This document shows positions 24,958 through 34,196 of a stretch of 64,000 nucleotides of DNA, piece after piece. Position 1 is the stretch's first letter. Every line of letters begins with the position of its first letter. The position numbers were made by a program, and so were the translations under genes. The stretch comes from JAGVSZ01 sp035456405 (lineage in GTDB: Bacteria > Pseudomonadota > Gammaproteobacteria > Burkholderiales > SG8-39). Location: the NCBI GenBank assembly GCA_035456405.1, contig DATIDG010000024.1:82301-146300 (forward strand), read 5' to 3'. The notes beneath the pieces were generated by a model, which was not told the origin of the DNA, did not search any database, and saw only the letters and a list, made by a program, of their open reading frames with translations.

Positions 24958-26438
24958 GGCATCACGGCCTGCGCTGCGCTCGTCCCCGCGATCCGCCCGA
25001 ACACCGCGCCGTTGGTCAGCCCGGTGCCGCCGGGATAGTTGAAGTAGAAGATCCCGCCGACCAGCTCGCCGGCCGCGTAGAGGCCGGGGATCGGCTCGCC
25101 GTCGGTGGAGATCACCTGCGCGGCGGTGTTGATGCGCAGGCCCCCGAAGGTGAACGTGATGCCGCAGGTCACCGCGTAGGCTTCGAAGGGCGGCGTGTCG
25201 AGGGTGTTGGCCCAGTTCGATTTCGGGATTGCGAGCCCCTCGGTGCGCCGCCCGTCCTTGACGTTCGGGTTGAACGGGATGTCGGTGCGCACCGCGGCGT
25301 TGTAGGCCTTGAGCTCGGCCAGGGCGGCTTCCGCGTCCACGTCGTCGAGCTGCTTCACCAGGTCCTCGAGCGTGTTCGCCACCCGCTTGGTGACCTGCTT
25401 GATCCTGTACTCGTCGCGCAACTGCGTCTTCACCTTCGCGTCGAAGAGCTGCCAGGCGAACTGCCCGGGCTGGGCGAGGATCACGCGGCCGTACTTCGCG
25501 TAGGTGTAGTTGCGGAAGTCGGCACCTTCGTCCACGAAGCGCTTGCCCGCGGCGTTGAGGTAGACGCCCCACGGGTACGAGTGCTTCTGGAACTGGTCGC
25601 CGACGGCGAGGTCGCCGAACTCCGGGGCGTTGCGCTCCCAGGCGACCGCGTGGCAGCCCGACCAGTTGCCGGTGGGCGCGGCGCCGATCGCGAGCGCCAT
25701 TTCGATCACGTCGCCGGTGTTGAAGCGCGTGCCGCGCACCTTGGCGAGCTCCCAGCCGGGCCCCAGGTAGCGCGCGCGCCACTCGGGGTTCGCCTGGAAT
25801 CCGCCCGCGGCCAGCACCACCGCCTTCGCGCGGACGTCCTCGGTCTTGCCCCCGCGCCGCAGGCGCACGCCCGTGACCCCGTCGTCGTCGGCGAGCAGCG
25901 CGGTCGCGCGCGCCTGGTACCAGACGTCGATCCCGTTCTTTCGGGCCGCGGCCGTGAGCGAGTCGACCAGCCCCGGGCCCCCGCCCACCGCCTCGACCGT
26001 GAGTCCGCCCCAGAACTGGAACCGCCCGCCGATGTTGAACGCCTGCCGCCCCCATGCGGCGGTGAAGCGCACGCCCTTCGCGCGCATCCACGCCACGGTG
26101 TCGAGGCTGCGTTTCACCAGGATCTCGGTCAGATCGGGGTCGCAGCGGTACTCGGTGACCCGGGCCATGTCGTCGAGGAACTGGTCCGCGGCGTAGGTGC
26201 CGAAGTCGGTGCGCGCGATCTCGTCTTCGCTCAAGTCGGGCATCACCCGCTTCAGGTCCTCGACACCGTTGTACGCGACGCGCATCAACCCGGCGGTGAA
26301 GCGAGAATTGCCGCCGGACTCCTCCTCGGGGGCGCGCTCCAGTACCAGCACCCGCGCGCCGCGCTCGCGCGCCGCCAGCGCGGCGCAGAACGCCGCGTTG
26401 CCGGCCCCCACCACCACCACGTCGTATTCGTTGCCCAT
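24954..26438 (-). CDS. FAD-dependent dehydrogenase, tricarballylate dehydrogenase (TcuA)-like
   Basis: A 494-residue flavoprotein of the fumarate reductase/TcuA group. The FAD-binding GAGNAAFCAALAARERGA is at residues 11-28, an adenine-binding ATALLADDDGVTGV strand and AVVLAAGGFQANPEW are in the middle, and GGLRIN plus GLYAAGELVGG are at the C-terminal FAD site. Substrate could be tricarballylate or another carboxylate. It lies downstream of the branched-chain-type ABC transporter (46-base gap) and upstream of the exporter, suggesting use of an imported carboxylated compound. Confidence 0.82.
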   Translation of the reverse strand: MGNEYDVVVVGAGNAAFCAALAARERGARVLVLERAPEEESGGNSRFTAGLMRVAYNGVEDLKRVMPDLSEDEIARTDFGTYAADQFLDDMARVTEYRCDPDLTEILVKRSLDTVAWMRAKGVRFTAAWGRQAFNIGGRFQFWGGLTVEAVGGGPGLVDSLTAAARKNGIDVWYQARATALLADDDGVTGVRLRRGGKTEDVRAKAVVLAAGGFQANPEWRARYLGPGWELAKVRGTRFNTGDVIEMALAIGAAPTGNWSGCHAVAWERNAPEFGDLAVGDQFQKHSYPWGVYLNAAGKRFVDEGADFRNYTYAKYGRVILAQPGQFAWQLFDAKVKTQLRDEYRIKQVTKRVANTLEDLVKQLDDVDAEAALAELKAYNAAVRTDIPFNPNVKDGRRTEGLAIPKSNWANTLDTPPFEAYAVTCGITFTFGGLRINTAAQVISTDGEPIPGLYAAGELVGGIFYFNYPGGTGLTNGAVFGRIAGTSAAQAVMP

Positions 26439-26484
26439 GTCGGTCCGTTCTTCAGGTTCAGCGTTCGTTGCCCGTGGCCACCTG

Positions 26485-29022
26485 CTATAGCCACAGGATC
26501 CGTTTGCGGTAATCCAGGTCATGCAGCAGCGGCTCGGCCGGCCCGGTGTGGAACACCGCGCCCCGCTCGAGGGCGAACACGCGATCGGCGAGCGCCAGCA
26601 CGAGATCGAGATTGTGCTCGACGATCACGATCGAGGTCGCGCTGCGCAGCCGGTCGAACACCTGGAACAGCTCCTGCACGACCGCGGGCGCCAGCCCCTC
26701 GAACGGCTCGTCGAGGAGGAGCAGCTTCACGTTGCCCGACAGCGCTCGCGCCACCGCTACCATCTGCTGCTCGCCGCCGGACAGGTAGTCGGCGGCCACG
26801 TTCATCCGCTCCTTGAGGCGCGGGAAGTACTCCAGGATCTGCCGCTCGCTCCAGACCACGCCGTGCCGGCCGTCGGTCGCGCGCGCGAGGCGCCCGAGCG
26901 CGAGGTTGTCGGCCACCGTCATGCCGGCGAAGAGGCCGCGGCCCTGCGGCACGTAGCCGATGCCCAGGCGCGCGATGTCCGGCGCCGGCAGGCCGACGAT
27001 GTCGCGCCCTTCGTACTCGATCGTCCCGGATGCCGGCGGCAGCAGCCCGCACAGCGTCTTCAGCAGCGTCGACTTGCCGGCGCCGTTGCGTCCCAGCAGC
27101 GCCACGATCTCGCCTGCGCGCACGTCGAGGGTCGCGTCGTTGAGGATGTGGCTCTTGCCGTAGAAGGCATTGACGCAGTCGAAGCGCAGCAGCGGCGCAC
27201 GCTCGCGCGCCTCGTCGGCATTGCGCCCGGTTGCGGGCGGCGTGCCGGTTCCGGTGTAGACCTCCTGGACGCGCCGGTCGCGGCGCACCTCGTCCGGAGT
27301 GCCGGCCATCAGCACCTCGCCCTGGTTCATCACGGTCACGCGCTGCGAGAAGCCGAGCACCCGGTCGATATCGTGCTCCACGATGAGCACCGGGACCGCC
27401 GCGGCGACCGTCTTCACCAGATTCGACACGCGCTCGCGCTCGGCGGCAGCCAGCCCCGCGAGCGGCTCGTCGAGCAGCAGCACCTGCGGCTTGGAGGCGA
27501 GCGCGATGCCGAGGTCGAGCAGCCGCTGCCCGCCATAGGAGAGCTCGCCGCCCTGGACGGCCTCGATGCCCCCGAGCCCGAGGAACCGGGCGAGCGCCGC
27601 GGTCTCCGCGTGCACCGCGGGGTAGGACTCGACGTCGCGCCACAGGTTGAACCGTCCGGGGTGGCGGGCCTGCACCGACAGGCGCAGGTTCTCGTGGATC
27701 GACAGGCCGCGGAACAGATTGGTGATCTGGAAGGAGCGCGCCACGCCGCGCTGGCAGATGCGGTACGGCAGCAGACCCTGGATCTCCTCGCCGTGCAGCC
27801 GGACGGTGCCGGCGTCGGGGGCGAACATGCCCGACACCAGGTTGAACACCGTCGTCTTGCCGGCGCCGTTCGGTCCGATCAGCGCGTGCACCTCGCCCGC
27901 CCTGATCGCGAGCCGCGCGCCGGCGACGGCGCGGATGCCGCCGAAGTGCTTCTGCACGCTGTCGACCTCGAGCACCGTGCCGCAGCGCTCGGCCGGACGC
28001 AGGAATTCGGGTAGCGCCAGGCCCTCGTAGACCTTGCGCGCGCTCATCGCCGCGGCCTCCTCGGGCGGCGGCCGCCAGCGCCGCTGGAGCTTCGCCCAGA
28101 TTCCGACCAGCCCCCCCGGCGAGTACAGCACGAAGCCGACGAACACCAGCCCGAACCAGAGCAGCCAGTTGGACGTCCACATCGAGAACAGCTCGCGGAA
28201 CAGGATGTAGAACAGCGCGCCGAGCGCCGGACCGAGGATGTGGTGCATGCCGCCGATCACCACCATGGCGAGCAGCTCGCCCGAGAACGGCACGGAGACC
28301 GCCTCGGCCGAGACGAGGTAGTGCTGGAAGCCGAGCAGCGCGCCGGCGAGCCCGGTCACTACCGCCGAAAGGACGAACGCCGCGAGCTTGTAGGTCTCGA
28401 CCGGGTAGCCCTGGAACGAGGCGCGTTGCTGGTTCTCGCGGATCGCCACCAGGACGTGGCCGAACGGCGAGCGCGTGACGCGCAGCAGTCCGTACAGCAC
28501 CGCAAAGCCGACGAGCGCGACGACCGCGTAATACGCGTTCGCGTCGTCGAGCGAGACCGGCCCGATCGCGCCGCGCTGCAGGCCGCCGAGCCCGTCCTCG
28601 CCGCCGGTCACCTCCGTCCAGCGGAACGCGACCGCGTAGGTGAGCGCGGCGAGCGCTAGCGTAAGGAGCGAGAAGTACACCCCGCGCCGGCGCAGGATGA
28701 GGATTCCGACCACGGTCGAGAGCACCGCGACGAACGCCATCGAGGCGAGGATCGGCACCGCGATCTGGCCCGCGAGCCAGTGCTTCTGGATGAGCGCGGC
28801 GGCGTAGGCGCCGATGCCGAACCAGGCGCTGTGGCCGAACGACGTGAGCCCGGTGAAGCCTACCAGCAGGTTGAGGCCCATCGTCGCGATCGCGAGGCAC
28901 ACCACCACCGATGCGGTGTTCACCGTCAGGCCCACCGCCGACATGACGAGCGGCAGCGCGACGAGCGCGGCCGCGCCGACCCACAGCGGCCGGTGCCTCG
29001 CGCGCGCCCCGGCCGCCGTCAT
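26485..29022 (-). CDS. branched-chain-type ABC transporter, fused LivM-LivG-LivF
   Basis: A single 845-residue reading frame holding three usually separate proteins. Residues 1-310 are a LivM permease (SFGHSAWFGIGAYAAALI). Residues about 345-590 are a LivG ATPase (GPNGAGKTT, LSYGGQRLLDLG, VLLLDEPLAGL). Residues about 605-845 are a LivF ATPase (GRNGAGKST, LSGGEQQMVAVARAL, LLLDEPFEGLAP). No stop or frame change separates them; the linkers are RRWRPPPEEAAAMSARK and TGTPPATGRNADEARERA. The ATG overlaps the livH stop. An internal Met326 could also start a free LivGF. Confidence 0.88.
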   Translation of the reverse strand: MTAAGARARHRPLWVGAAALVALPLVMSAVGLTVNTASVVVCLAIATMGLNLLVGFTGLTSFGHSAWFGIGAYAAALIQKHWLAGQIAVPILASMAFVAVLSTVVGILILRRRGVYFSLLTLALAALTYAVAFRWTEVTGGEDGLGGLQRGAIGPVSLDDANAYYAVVALVGFAVLYGLLRVTRSPFGHVLVAIRENQQRASFQGYPVETYKLAAFVLSAVVTGLAGALLGFQHYLVSAEAVSVPFSGELLAMVVIGGMHHILGPALGALFYILFRELFSMWTSNWLLWFGLVFVGFVLYSPGGLVGIWAKLQRRWRPPPEEAAAMSARKVYEGLALPEFLRPAERCGTVLEVDSVQKHFGGIRAVAGARLAIRAGEVHALIGPNGAGKTTVFNLVSGMFAPDAGTVRLHGEEIQGLLPYRICQRGVARSFQITNLFRGLSIHENLRLSVQARHPGRFNLWRDVESYPAVHAETAALARFLGLGGIEAVQGGELSYGGQRLLDLGIALASKPQVLLLDEPLAGLAAAERERVSNLVKTVAAAVPVLIVEHDIDRVLGFSQRVTVMNQGEVLMAGTPDEVRRDRRVQEVYTGTGTPPATGRNADEARERAPLLRFDCVNAFYGKSHILNDATLDVRAGEIVALLGRNGAGKSTLLKTLCGLLPPASGTIEYEGRDIVGLPAPDIARLGIGYVPQGRGLFAGMTVADNLALGRLARATDGRHGVVWSERQILEYFPRLKERMNVAADYLSGGEQQMVAVARALSGNVKLLLLDEPFEGLAPAVVQELFQVFDRLRSATSIVIVEHNLDLVLALADRVFALERGAVFHTGPAEPLLHDLDYRKRILWL

Positions 29023-29894
29023 TCGAACTTCTCGATGCGCTCGCCGAGCAGGCCGCGCGGCCGGAACAGCAGCACGAGGAACATCAGCACGTACATCGAG
29101 GCCTCGCCGGCGGCCGGGACGAAGTGGATCGTGACGCCGCGCACGACACCGACCAGCAGTGCGGCGAGCACCACGCCCCAGAAGCTGCCGAGGCCACCGA
29201 TCACGACCACGACGAAGGCGACGGTAATGATCTCCGCGCCCATGGCCGGGTGCACCACCGTGATCGGAGCGAACAGCGCGCCGCCGAGCGCGGCCATGCC
29301 GACGCCGAGCATCACGATCGCGGCCATGTACGGCTGCAGGCGGATGCCGAGGGCCGCCACCATGTCCGGCCGCTGGATCCCGGCGCGCACGACGCGACCG
29401 AAAGAGGTCCGGTGCAGCAGCAGCCAGATGCCGGCGAGCACCATCGCCACCACGGCGAGCAGCAGCAGCCGGTAGCGGGAGAACATGAAGTCGCCGAGCA
29501 TCACCTGTCCCTTGAAGGCGGCGGGCATCGATGCCGGCAGCGGGGCGGCGCCCCAGGTGATGCGAATCGCCTGCTCGGCCACCATGGCAAGGCCGAAGGT
29601 GAGGAGCAGGCTGAGGATCGGATCGGCGGTGTAGAAGCGCCGCAGCAGGAACCGCTCGAACAGGATGCCGAGCAGGGCGACCGCGACCGGGGAGAGCACG
29701 ACGCTCGCGCCCCAACCGAGCTGCTTGGCGATCTCGAGCGACAGGTAGGCGCCGAGCGCGTAGAACGCGCCGTGCGCGAGGTTCACCACGCCGCCGACGC
29801 TGAAGATCAGCGACAGGCCGAGCGCGATCAGGAGGTAGTAGCCCCCGAGCACGAGGCCGTTCACCACCTGCTCGAGGAGGAACAGGAGCTCCAT
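29019..29894 (-). CDS. livH: branched-chain-type ABC transporter permease LivH
   Basis: A 291-residue inner-membrane permease. Conserved LivH features are the N-terminal QVVNGLVLGGYYLLIALGLS, LAHGAFYALGAYLS, and the EAA-like loop near MVAALGIRLQPYMAAIVMLG. It follows the binding protein by 54 bases and overlaps the fused LivMGF gene by ATGA. The substrate may be a branched-chain amino acid or an aromatic/carboxylic acid; many betaproteobacterial paralogues carry the latter. Confidence 0.9.
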   Translation of the reverse strand: MELLFLLEQVVNGLVLGGYYLLIALGLSLIFSVGGVVNLAHGAFYALGAYLSLEIAKQLGWGASVVLSPVAVALLGILFERFLLRRFYTADPILSLLLTFGLAMVAEQAIRITWGAAPLPASMPAAFKGQVMLGDFMFSRYRLLLLAVVAMVLAGIWLLLHRTSFGRVVRAGIQRPDMVAALGIRLQPYMAAIVMLGVGMAALGGALFAPITVVHPAMGAEIITVAFVVVVIGGLGSFWGVVLAALLVGVVRGVTIHFVPAAGEASMYVLMFLVLLFRPRGLLGERIEKFE

Positions 29895-29948
29895 CCGGAC
29901 TGCCGGCGCGCAGCGGGCGGCGGCGCGGCGCCGCCGCCCGGCGCACGC

Positions 29949-31187
29949 TCAGAACACGCAGGCGTTTTGCGCCTTCGTCGGCGCGAGCAGCTCCAGCGAC
30001 TGGTTCGGTGCCGGCACCGCGGCGCCGAGCACGACGAAGTCCCACTTGTCCTTCGCCTTGCCCTTGGGCTTGACGGTGAAGGGGTAGGCCTCCTGCATCA
30101 GCTGGTGGTCCCAGGAGCGGAAGTACGCCTTGCGCGCCTTCAGGATGTCGAACTCCGTCTGCTTCTCGAAGTAGGCGATCAGCCGCTCCGAGTCGGTGGA
30201 TTTCGTCTCGTTCATCGCCTGGGCCATCATCTTGAGCGAAACGTACTCGATCCACGCGTGGTTTTCCGGCGGCTTGCCGTACTTCTTCGTGAAGGCCGCG
30301 GTGAACGCCTTCGACCCCGGTGTGTCGAGGTCGTGCATCCAGACGGTGGGCCAAGTGCCGCTCAGGTTGCCTTCGCCCGCCGCCCAGGCGTCTGCGGTGT
30401 TGAGGTTGAAGCCCACCATCGGGAAGGGCAGGCCGAACTCGGCGTACTGCTTGACGAGGTTGGTGACCTGGTTGCCGGCGAGGTTGGAGCACACGACGTC
30501 GGGCTTGGCGCGGCGGATCTTGAGCATGTAGCCGCTGAAGTCGGTCACGTCGGTCGCGACCAGCTCGTCGCCGATCACCTTGCCGCCGCTGGCGCCGATG
30601 AAGGCTTTCGCCGCGCGCAGCAGGTCGTGGCCGAAGAGGTAGTCGGCTGACAGCATGTAGAAGGTCTTGCCCTGCACCTTGTTGTCGCGCAGCAGGGACA
30701 GGCCGACCGCGTTGACCATCACGGTGACGGGGATGTCGACGTGGAACGTGTAGCGGTTGCAGTTCTTGCTGCGCAGCGCATCGGAGCGCGCGCCGATCTG
30801 CATGAACAGGCGCTTGTTGCGCGCCGCCACCTGCATGATCGTCAGCGCGGAGGCCGAGTTGATCTCCCCCATCAGCACCAGCGCCCCGTCGCGCTCGAGC
30901 ATGCGCTGCGCCTTGGTCGAGGCGGTGGCCGGGTTGACCGAGTCCTCGGACATCACCTCGAGCTGGCGCCCCATCACGCCGCCGGACTTGTTGATCTCCT
31001 CCTCGGCCATCTTGATGCCGAGTACGGCGTATTCGCCGAGCGCGCCGAGGAAGCCGGTCATCGGCGTCAGGTGTCCGATCTTGGTCCTGTCCGTCTGGCT
31101 CCGCACGATCGCGGGGAAGCCGAGGGCGGTAGCGCCGGCGATCGCGGCGCCGGCTTTCAGCATGGTCCTGCGCTTGCTGTTTGTCAT
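29949..31187 (-). CDS. ABC transporter substrate-binding protein (LivK-like)
   Basis: A 412-residue periplasmic binding protein (Peripla_BP_6). It has an N-terminal KRRTMLKAGAAIAGATALGF signal of Tat type, then KIGHLTPMTGFLGALGEYA and MAEEEINKSGGVMGRQLEV. GAGGAG precedes the ATG, which overlaps the stop of the monooxygenase gene. It supplies the LivH/LivMGF transporter encoded downstream. Confidence 0.9.
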   Translation of the reverse strand: MTNSKRRTMLKAGAAIAGATALGFPAIVRSQTDRTKIGHLTPMTGFLGALGEYAVLGIKMAEEEINKSGGVMGRQLEVMSEDSVNPATASTKAQRMLERDGALVLMGEINSASALTIMQVAARNKRLFMQIGARSDALRSKNCNRYTFHVDIPVTVMVNAVGLSLLRDNKVQGKTFYMLSADYLFGHDLLRAAKAFIGASGGKVIGDELVATDVTDFSGYMLKIRRAKPDVVCSNLAGNQVTNLVKQYAEFGLPFPMVGFNLNTADAWAAGEGNLSGTWPTVWMHDLDTPGSKAFTAAFTKKYGKPPENHAWIEYVSLKMMAQAMNETKSTDSERLIAYFEKQTEFDILKARKAYFRSWDHQLMQEAYPFTVKPKGKAKDKWDFVVLGAAVPAPNQSLELLAPTKAQNACVF

Positions 31188-31531
31188 TGCGGGTCTCCTC
31201 CTCTGAAGTTTCGGGTGGGCGTTTCGTCTTTGGCCGGGGACCAAAACCACCACTTGCGGTCGATCACCCAGTCCTTCGTGTCCTCGCGAAAGGCCTTGTA
31301 ATGCACCGACGCGCGATGCGCATCGAGTGCTCCATCGTCCGCATACTCCTCGAGCAGCAGGAAGAGCCGCGGGTCGGTCGTTTCCTGGTGCACGTCGAAG
31401 CGCAGGCAGCCGCCGGGCTCGCGCTCCACGCTGGTGCGCGCATGGCGGAGCAGCCGCGCCTTGAACGCCTCCACGACGTCGGCGCGACAGGTGAGATGGG
31501 CAGTGTGGAAGATCATGGCGGTATCGATCAC
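31184..31531 (-). CDS. putative quinol/antibiotic biosynthesis monooxygenase (ABM domain)
   Basis: A 115-residue ABM-fold protein (dimeric alpha/beta barrel) with the typical HTAHLTCRADVVEAFKARL, REPGGCLRFDVHQ, FLLLEEYADDGALDAHRAS and HYKAFRED segments. Such enzymes oxidise quinols or aromatic rings without cofactors, or act as catabolic helper proteins. The GTG start overlaps the IclR stop (GTGA); the ATG five codons later (31516) is an alternative. The stop overlaps the livK-like start. Confidence 0.8.
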   Translation of the reverse strand: MIDTAMIFHTAHLTCRADVVEAFKARLLRHARTSVEREPGGCLRFDVHQETTDPRLFLLLEEYADDGALDAHRASVHYKAFREDTKDWVIDRKWWFWSPAKDETPTRNFRGGDPQ

Positions 31532-32343
31532 TTCACCGCGCGCACCGCGACGCGCTCGCGGAAGCCGAGCTCGGCCGAGAGCCGGTCCGCAGCGGCCGCC
31601 ACCCGCTTGCCCATGCGCGCGAGGTCCTCGGACTTGATGCGCCAGGTCGGTCCCGAGATGCCGATCGCCGCAATGCCGCGGCCGGAGAAGTCGCGCACGA
31701 TGGCCGCAGCGCAGCGCAGCTCGGCGTTGAACTCGGCGTCGTCGACCGCATAGCCGGTGTCGCGGACGCGGTCGATCTCGCGGCGCAGGCGCGCCGGATC
31801 GACGATGGTGCGCGGCGTGAACTCCTTCAGCTCGATCCGGGCGAGGAAGTCGTCGAGCTCCCCCTTCGGCAGCGACGCGAGCATCGCCTTGCCGATCGCG
31901 GTGCAGTGCGCCGGGCGCAGCACGCCGAGCCGCTCCGAGACGCGGAAGGTCGACGTGCCCTCGGACTTCGCGATCGTGATCGCGCCCTCCCGGGAGAGCA
32001 CGCCGAGGTGCGCGGTGTCGCCCATCGACTCCGCCAGCTCACGCATCACCGGCAGCGCGGCGTTGACGAGGTTGACCTCGTCGCTCACGCGCGCCGCGAG
32101 CAGGAACAGCCGGCGCGCGATGTGGTAGCGCTTGGTGTCGGGGTCCTGGCGCAGATAGCCCAGCGCGAGCATCGTGCGGATGAGATGGAACGCGGTGCTC
32201 GCGTGCAGCCCGACGGCCTTGCTGAGGTCGGCGTGGCTGATGCCCTCGGGGCGGTCGGCGATCGTCTCCAGGATCTGGAAGGCGCGCGCGATCGACTGCA
32301 CCGGCAGCGGCTTCGGGCTGTTCTTCGGCGGGAGCTTGCCCAC
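31528..32343 (-). CDS. IclR family transcriptional regulator
   Basis: A 271-residue regulator with an N-terminal winged helix (QSIARAFQILETIADRPEGI ... LGYLRQDPDTKRYHI) and a C-terminal effector domain (RPAHCTAIGKAMLASLP). It begins at a GTG with AGGA about eight bases upstream. It lies between the sugar-type and branched-chain-type transporter genes in one unit, so it probably controls uptake and catabolism of the shared substrate. Confidence 0.88.
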   Translation of the reverse strand: MGKLPPKNSPKPLPVQSIARAFQILETIADRPEGISHADLSKAVGLHASTAFHLIRTMLALGYLRQDPDTKRYHIARRLFLLAARVSDEVNLVNAALPVMRELAESMGDTAHLGVLSREGAITIAKSEGTSTFRVSERLGVLRPAHCTAIGKAMLASLPKGELDDFLARIELKEFTPRTIVDPARLRREIDRVRDTGYAVDDAEFNAELRCAAAIVRDFSGRGIAAIGISGPTWRIKSEDLARMGKRVAAAADRLSAELGFRERVAVRAVK

Positions 32344-32351
32344 GGGCTTTC

Positions 32352-33179
32352 CTATCTGCCGGCGGCGGCGTACGCGACCGAATCGGGCGGGCGCGGGTCC
32401 GAATCGGGCGGGCGCGGGCGCGGCGGGGCCGCCTCGCCAGAGACGATCATCCGCAGGATCTCCTCGGAGTCGGTCTCCGAGGCGGGGCGGCTGCCCACCA
32501 GCCGGCCGTTCTTCAGCACGGTGATGCGGTCGCACAGATCGAGCACGTGCCTGAGGTTGTGGCTGACCAGCAGCACCGCGAGACCCTGGCTGCGCATCTC
32601 GCGCACGAGCGCATGCACCTTCTCGGTTTCCTGTACGCCGAGCGCGGCGGTCGGCTCGTCGAGAATGACGACCTGCGCGTTGAAGTACACCGTGCGCGCG
32701 ATGGCGACGCACTGCCGCTGCCCGCCCGACATCGTGCGCACCGGCATCCTCACTTCCGGCACGTTGATCTTCAGCCGCGCGAGCAGCTTGCGCGCCTCGT
32801 GCTCCATGCGCTGCAGGTCGAGGAACGGGCCCCGTCCGCCGGGGCGCATCAGCTCGCGGCCCATGAAGATGTTCGACGGAACGTCGAGGTTGTCGGCGAG
32901 CGCCAGGTCCTGGTAGACGGTCTCGATCCCGAGGACCTTCGCGTCGCGCGGACCGCGCAGCCTGACCTCCCGCCCGTCGAAGACGATCGACCCCTCGTCC
33001 ATCGGCACCGCGCCCGCCAGGATCTTGATCAGCGTCGACTTGCCCGCCGCGTTGTCCCCGACGAGCGCGTGGACCTCGCCGCGGTGCACGGCGAGGTCCA
33101 CCCCGTTCAGCGCGCGCACGCCGCCATAGGACTTCGAGATGCCCCGCATTTCGACGAGCGGTACTGCGACGTCGGCCAT
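32352..33179 (-). CDS. sugar ABC transporter ATP-binding protein, single-domain
   Basis: A 275-residue ATPase of the ribose/fructose (FrcA-like) group, half the length of RbsA. The signature is MSGGQRQCVAIART and Walker B VVILDEPTAALG. Walker A reads GDNAAGKST, where most relatives have GDNGAGKST; the Lys-Ser remain, so ATP binding is probably kept. The tail has a repeated RPPDS motif encoded by a 21-base tandem repeat. It follows the binding-protein gene by six bases. Confidence 0.86.
   Translation of the reverse strand: MADVAVPLVEMRGISKSYGGVRALNGVDLAVHRGEVHALVGDNAAGKSTLIKILAGAVPMDEGSIVFDGREVRLRGPRDAKVLGIETVYQDLALADNLDVPSNIFMGRELMRPGGRGPFLDLQRMEHEARKLLARLKINVPEVRMPVRTMSGGQRQCVAIARTVYFNAQVVILDEPTAALGVQETEKVHALVREMRSQGLAVLLVSHNLRHVLDLCDRITVLKNGRLVGSRPASETDSEEILRMIVSGEAAPPRPRPPDSDPRPPDSVAYAAAGR
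32378..32418. repeat. 21-base tandem duplication in ATPase tail
   Basis: Two nearly perfect head-to-tail copies of a 21-base unit (GAATCGGGCGGGCGCGGG core) encode the repeated RPPDS segments near the C-terminus of the sugar ABC ATPase. It looks like a recent in-frame slippage expansion in a disordered tail. Confidence 0.75.
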
Positions 33180-33185
33180 GGCTCG

Positions 33186-34196
33186 CTAGTTCTTCTGGGC
33201 GGCGACGACCTTCGCCCACTGCGGCACCGGCTTCTCCGCGACCGGCATCGTCCACGTCTTGGCGTTCTGCCGGTCCACGATCACCACCGGCAGCGCGATC
33301 TCCTTCGGCACGCGCTCGCCGCGCAGGTGGCGCACCATCGCGGTGACCGCCAGGTAGGCCTGGTCGTGCCCGCTGAAGTCGGCGGACGCCAGCATCTTGC
33401 CGGACAGGATCGCCGCGGCACCGTCCGGGATCGCGTCGATCCCGACCACCTTGGTCTTGCCGCCGCGCCCCGCGGCCTCGAGCGCCTCGGCGACCCCCAC
33501 TGCCATGTCGTCGTTGGCGCAGAACACGCCGTCGATCTGGGGGAAGCGCTGCATCAGGTTCTCGAACACCTGGACCGCGGGCAGCCGGCGGTAGTTGCCG
33601 GGCTGGGAGGCGAGCAGCTCGACTTGCGGAAACTCCTTGAGCGCGCGCTCGAAGCCCTTCTTGCGGTTCTGCGCAGTGATCGCGGCCGGCACGCCGTCGA
33701 TGTGGATGATCTTGCCCTTGCCGCCCATGGCCTGGATCAGATGGCGGGTGATCTCGTACCCGATGGTTTCGTCGTCGGAGCCGACGTAGGTCACCTGCTC
33801 GACGTCGGTCATGCGGTTGTTGAAGACCACGATCGGGATCCCGGCCTTGTTCACCTTCTGGATCGTCGGCACCAGCGCCTTGTAGTCGACCGGGACGAAG
33901 ACGAAGCCGTCGGGCTTGCGCACGATCCAGTCCTCGACCTGTCGCGTCTGCTCCTCGATGTTGTCCGGCTTGGTGGGCGCGGCGTGCTCGATCGTGACGC
34001 CGAGGTCCTTGCCGGCCTTGTCGGCGCCGACGCGCACCGCATTCCAGAACGGATTGGTCAGGTTCTTGGTGAACACCACTAGCCGGAGCGGCTTCTGCCC
34101 GGCGGTCTGGCCGAGCGCCGCGGGCGCGAGCAGGACGCTTCCCAGGGCGGCCGCGCCGGCAGCGAGCACGCGTCTGCGACTCTTGAGCTGATTCAT
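33186..34196 (-). CDS. sugar ABC transporter substrate-binding protein (ribose type)
   Basis: A 336-residue periplasmic protein (Peripla_BP_4). The signal is MNQLKSRRRVLAAGAAALGS up to ALGQ-T. The mature part has LVVFTKNLTNPFWNAVRVGA, FVFVPVDYKALVPTIQKV, VGSDDETIGYEI and FCANDDMAVGVAEAL, all typical of ribose/allose/inositol binders. GAGGAGGAAA precedes the ATG, which overlaps the permease stop. Substrate not determined; the two neighbouring epimerases suggest a sugar or sugar acid. Confidence 0.9.
   Translation of the reverse strand: MNQLKSRRRVLAAGAAALGSVLLAPAALGQTAGQKPLRLVVFTKNLTNPFWNAVRVGADKAGKDLGVTIEHAAPTKPDNIEEQTRQVEDWIVRKPDGFVFVPVDYKALVPTIQKVNKAGIPIVVFNNRMTDVEQVTYVGSDDETIGYEITRHLIQAMGGKGKIIHIDGVPAAITAQNRKKGFERALKEFPQVELLASQPGNYRRLPAVQVFENLMQRFPQIDGVFCANDDMAVGVAEALEAAGRGGKTKVVGIDAIPDGAAAILSGKMLASADFSGHDQAYLAVTAMVRHLRGERVPKEIALPVVIVDRQNAKTWTMPVAEKPVPQWAKVVAAQKN

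Noticed and set aside
29022..30492. Upstream extension of the LivMGF frame through livH and the binding protein
   Set aside because: The extension is a frame-shifted shadow of livH and the livK-like gene; the real ATG at 29022 overlaps the livH stop.
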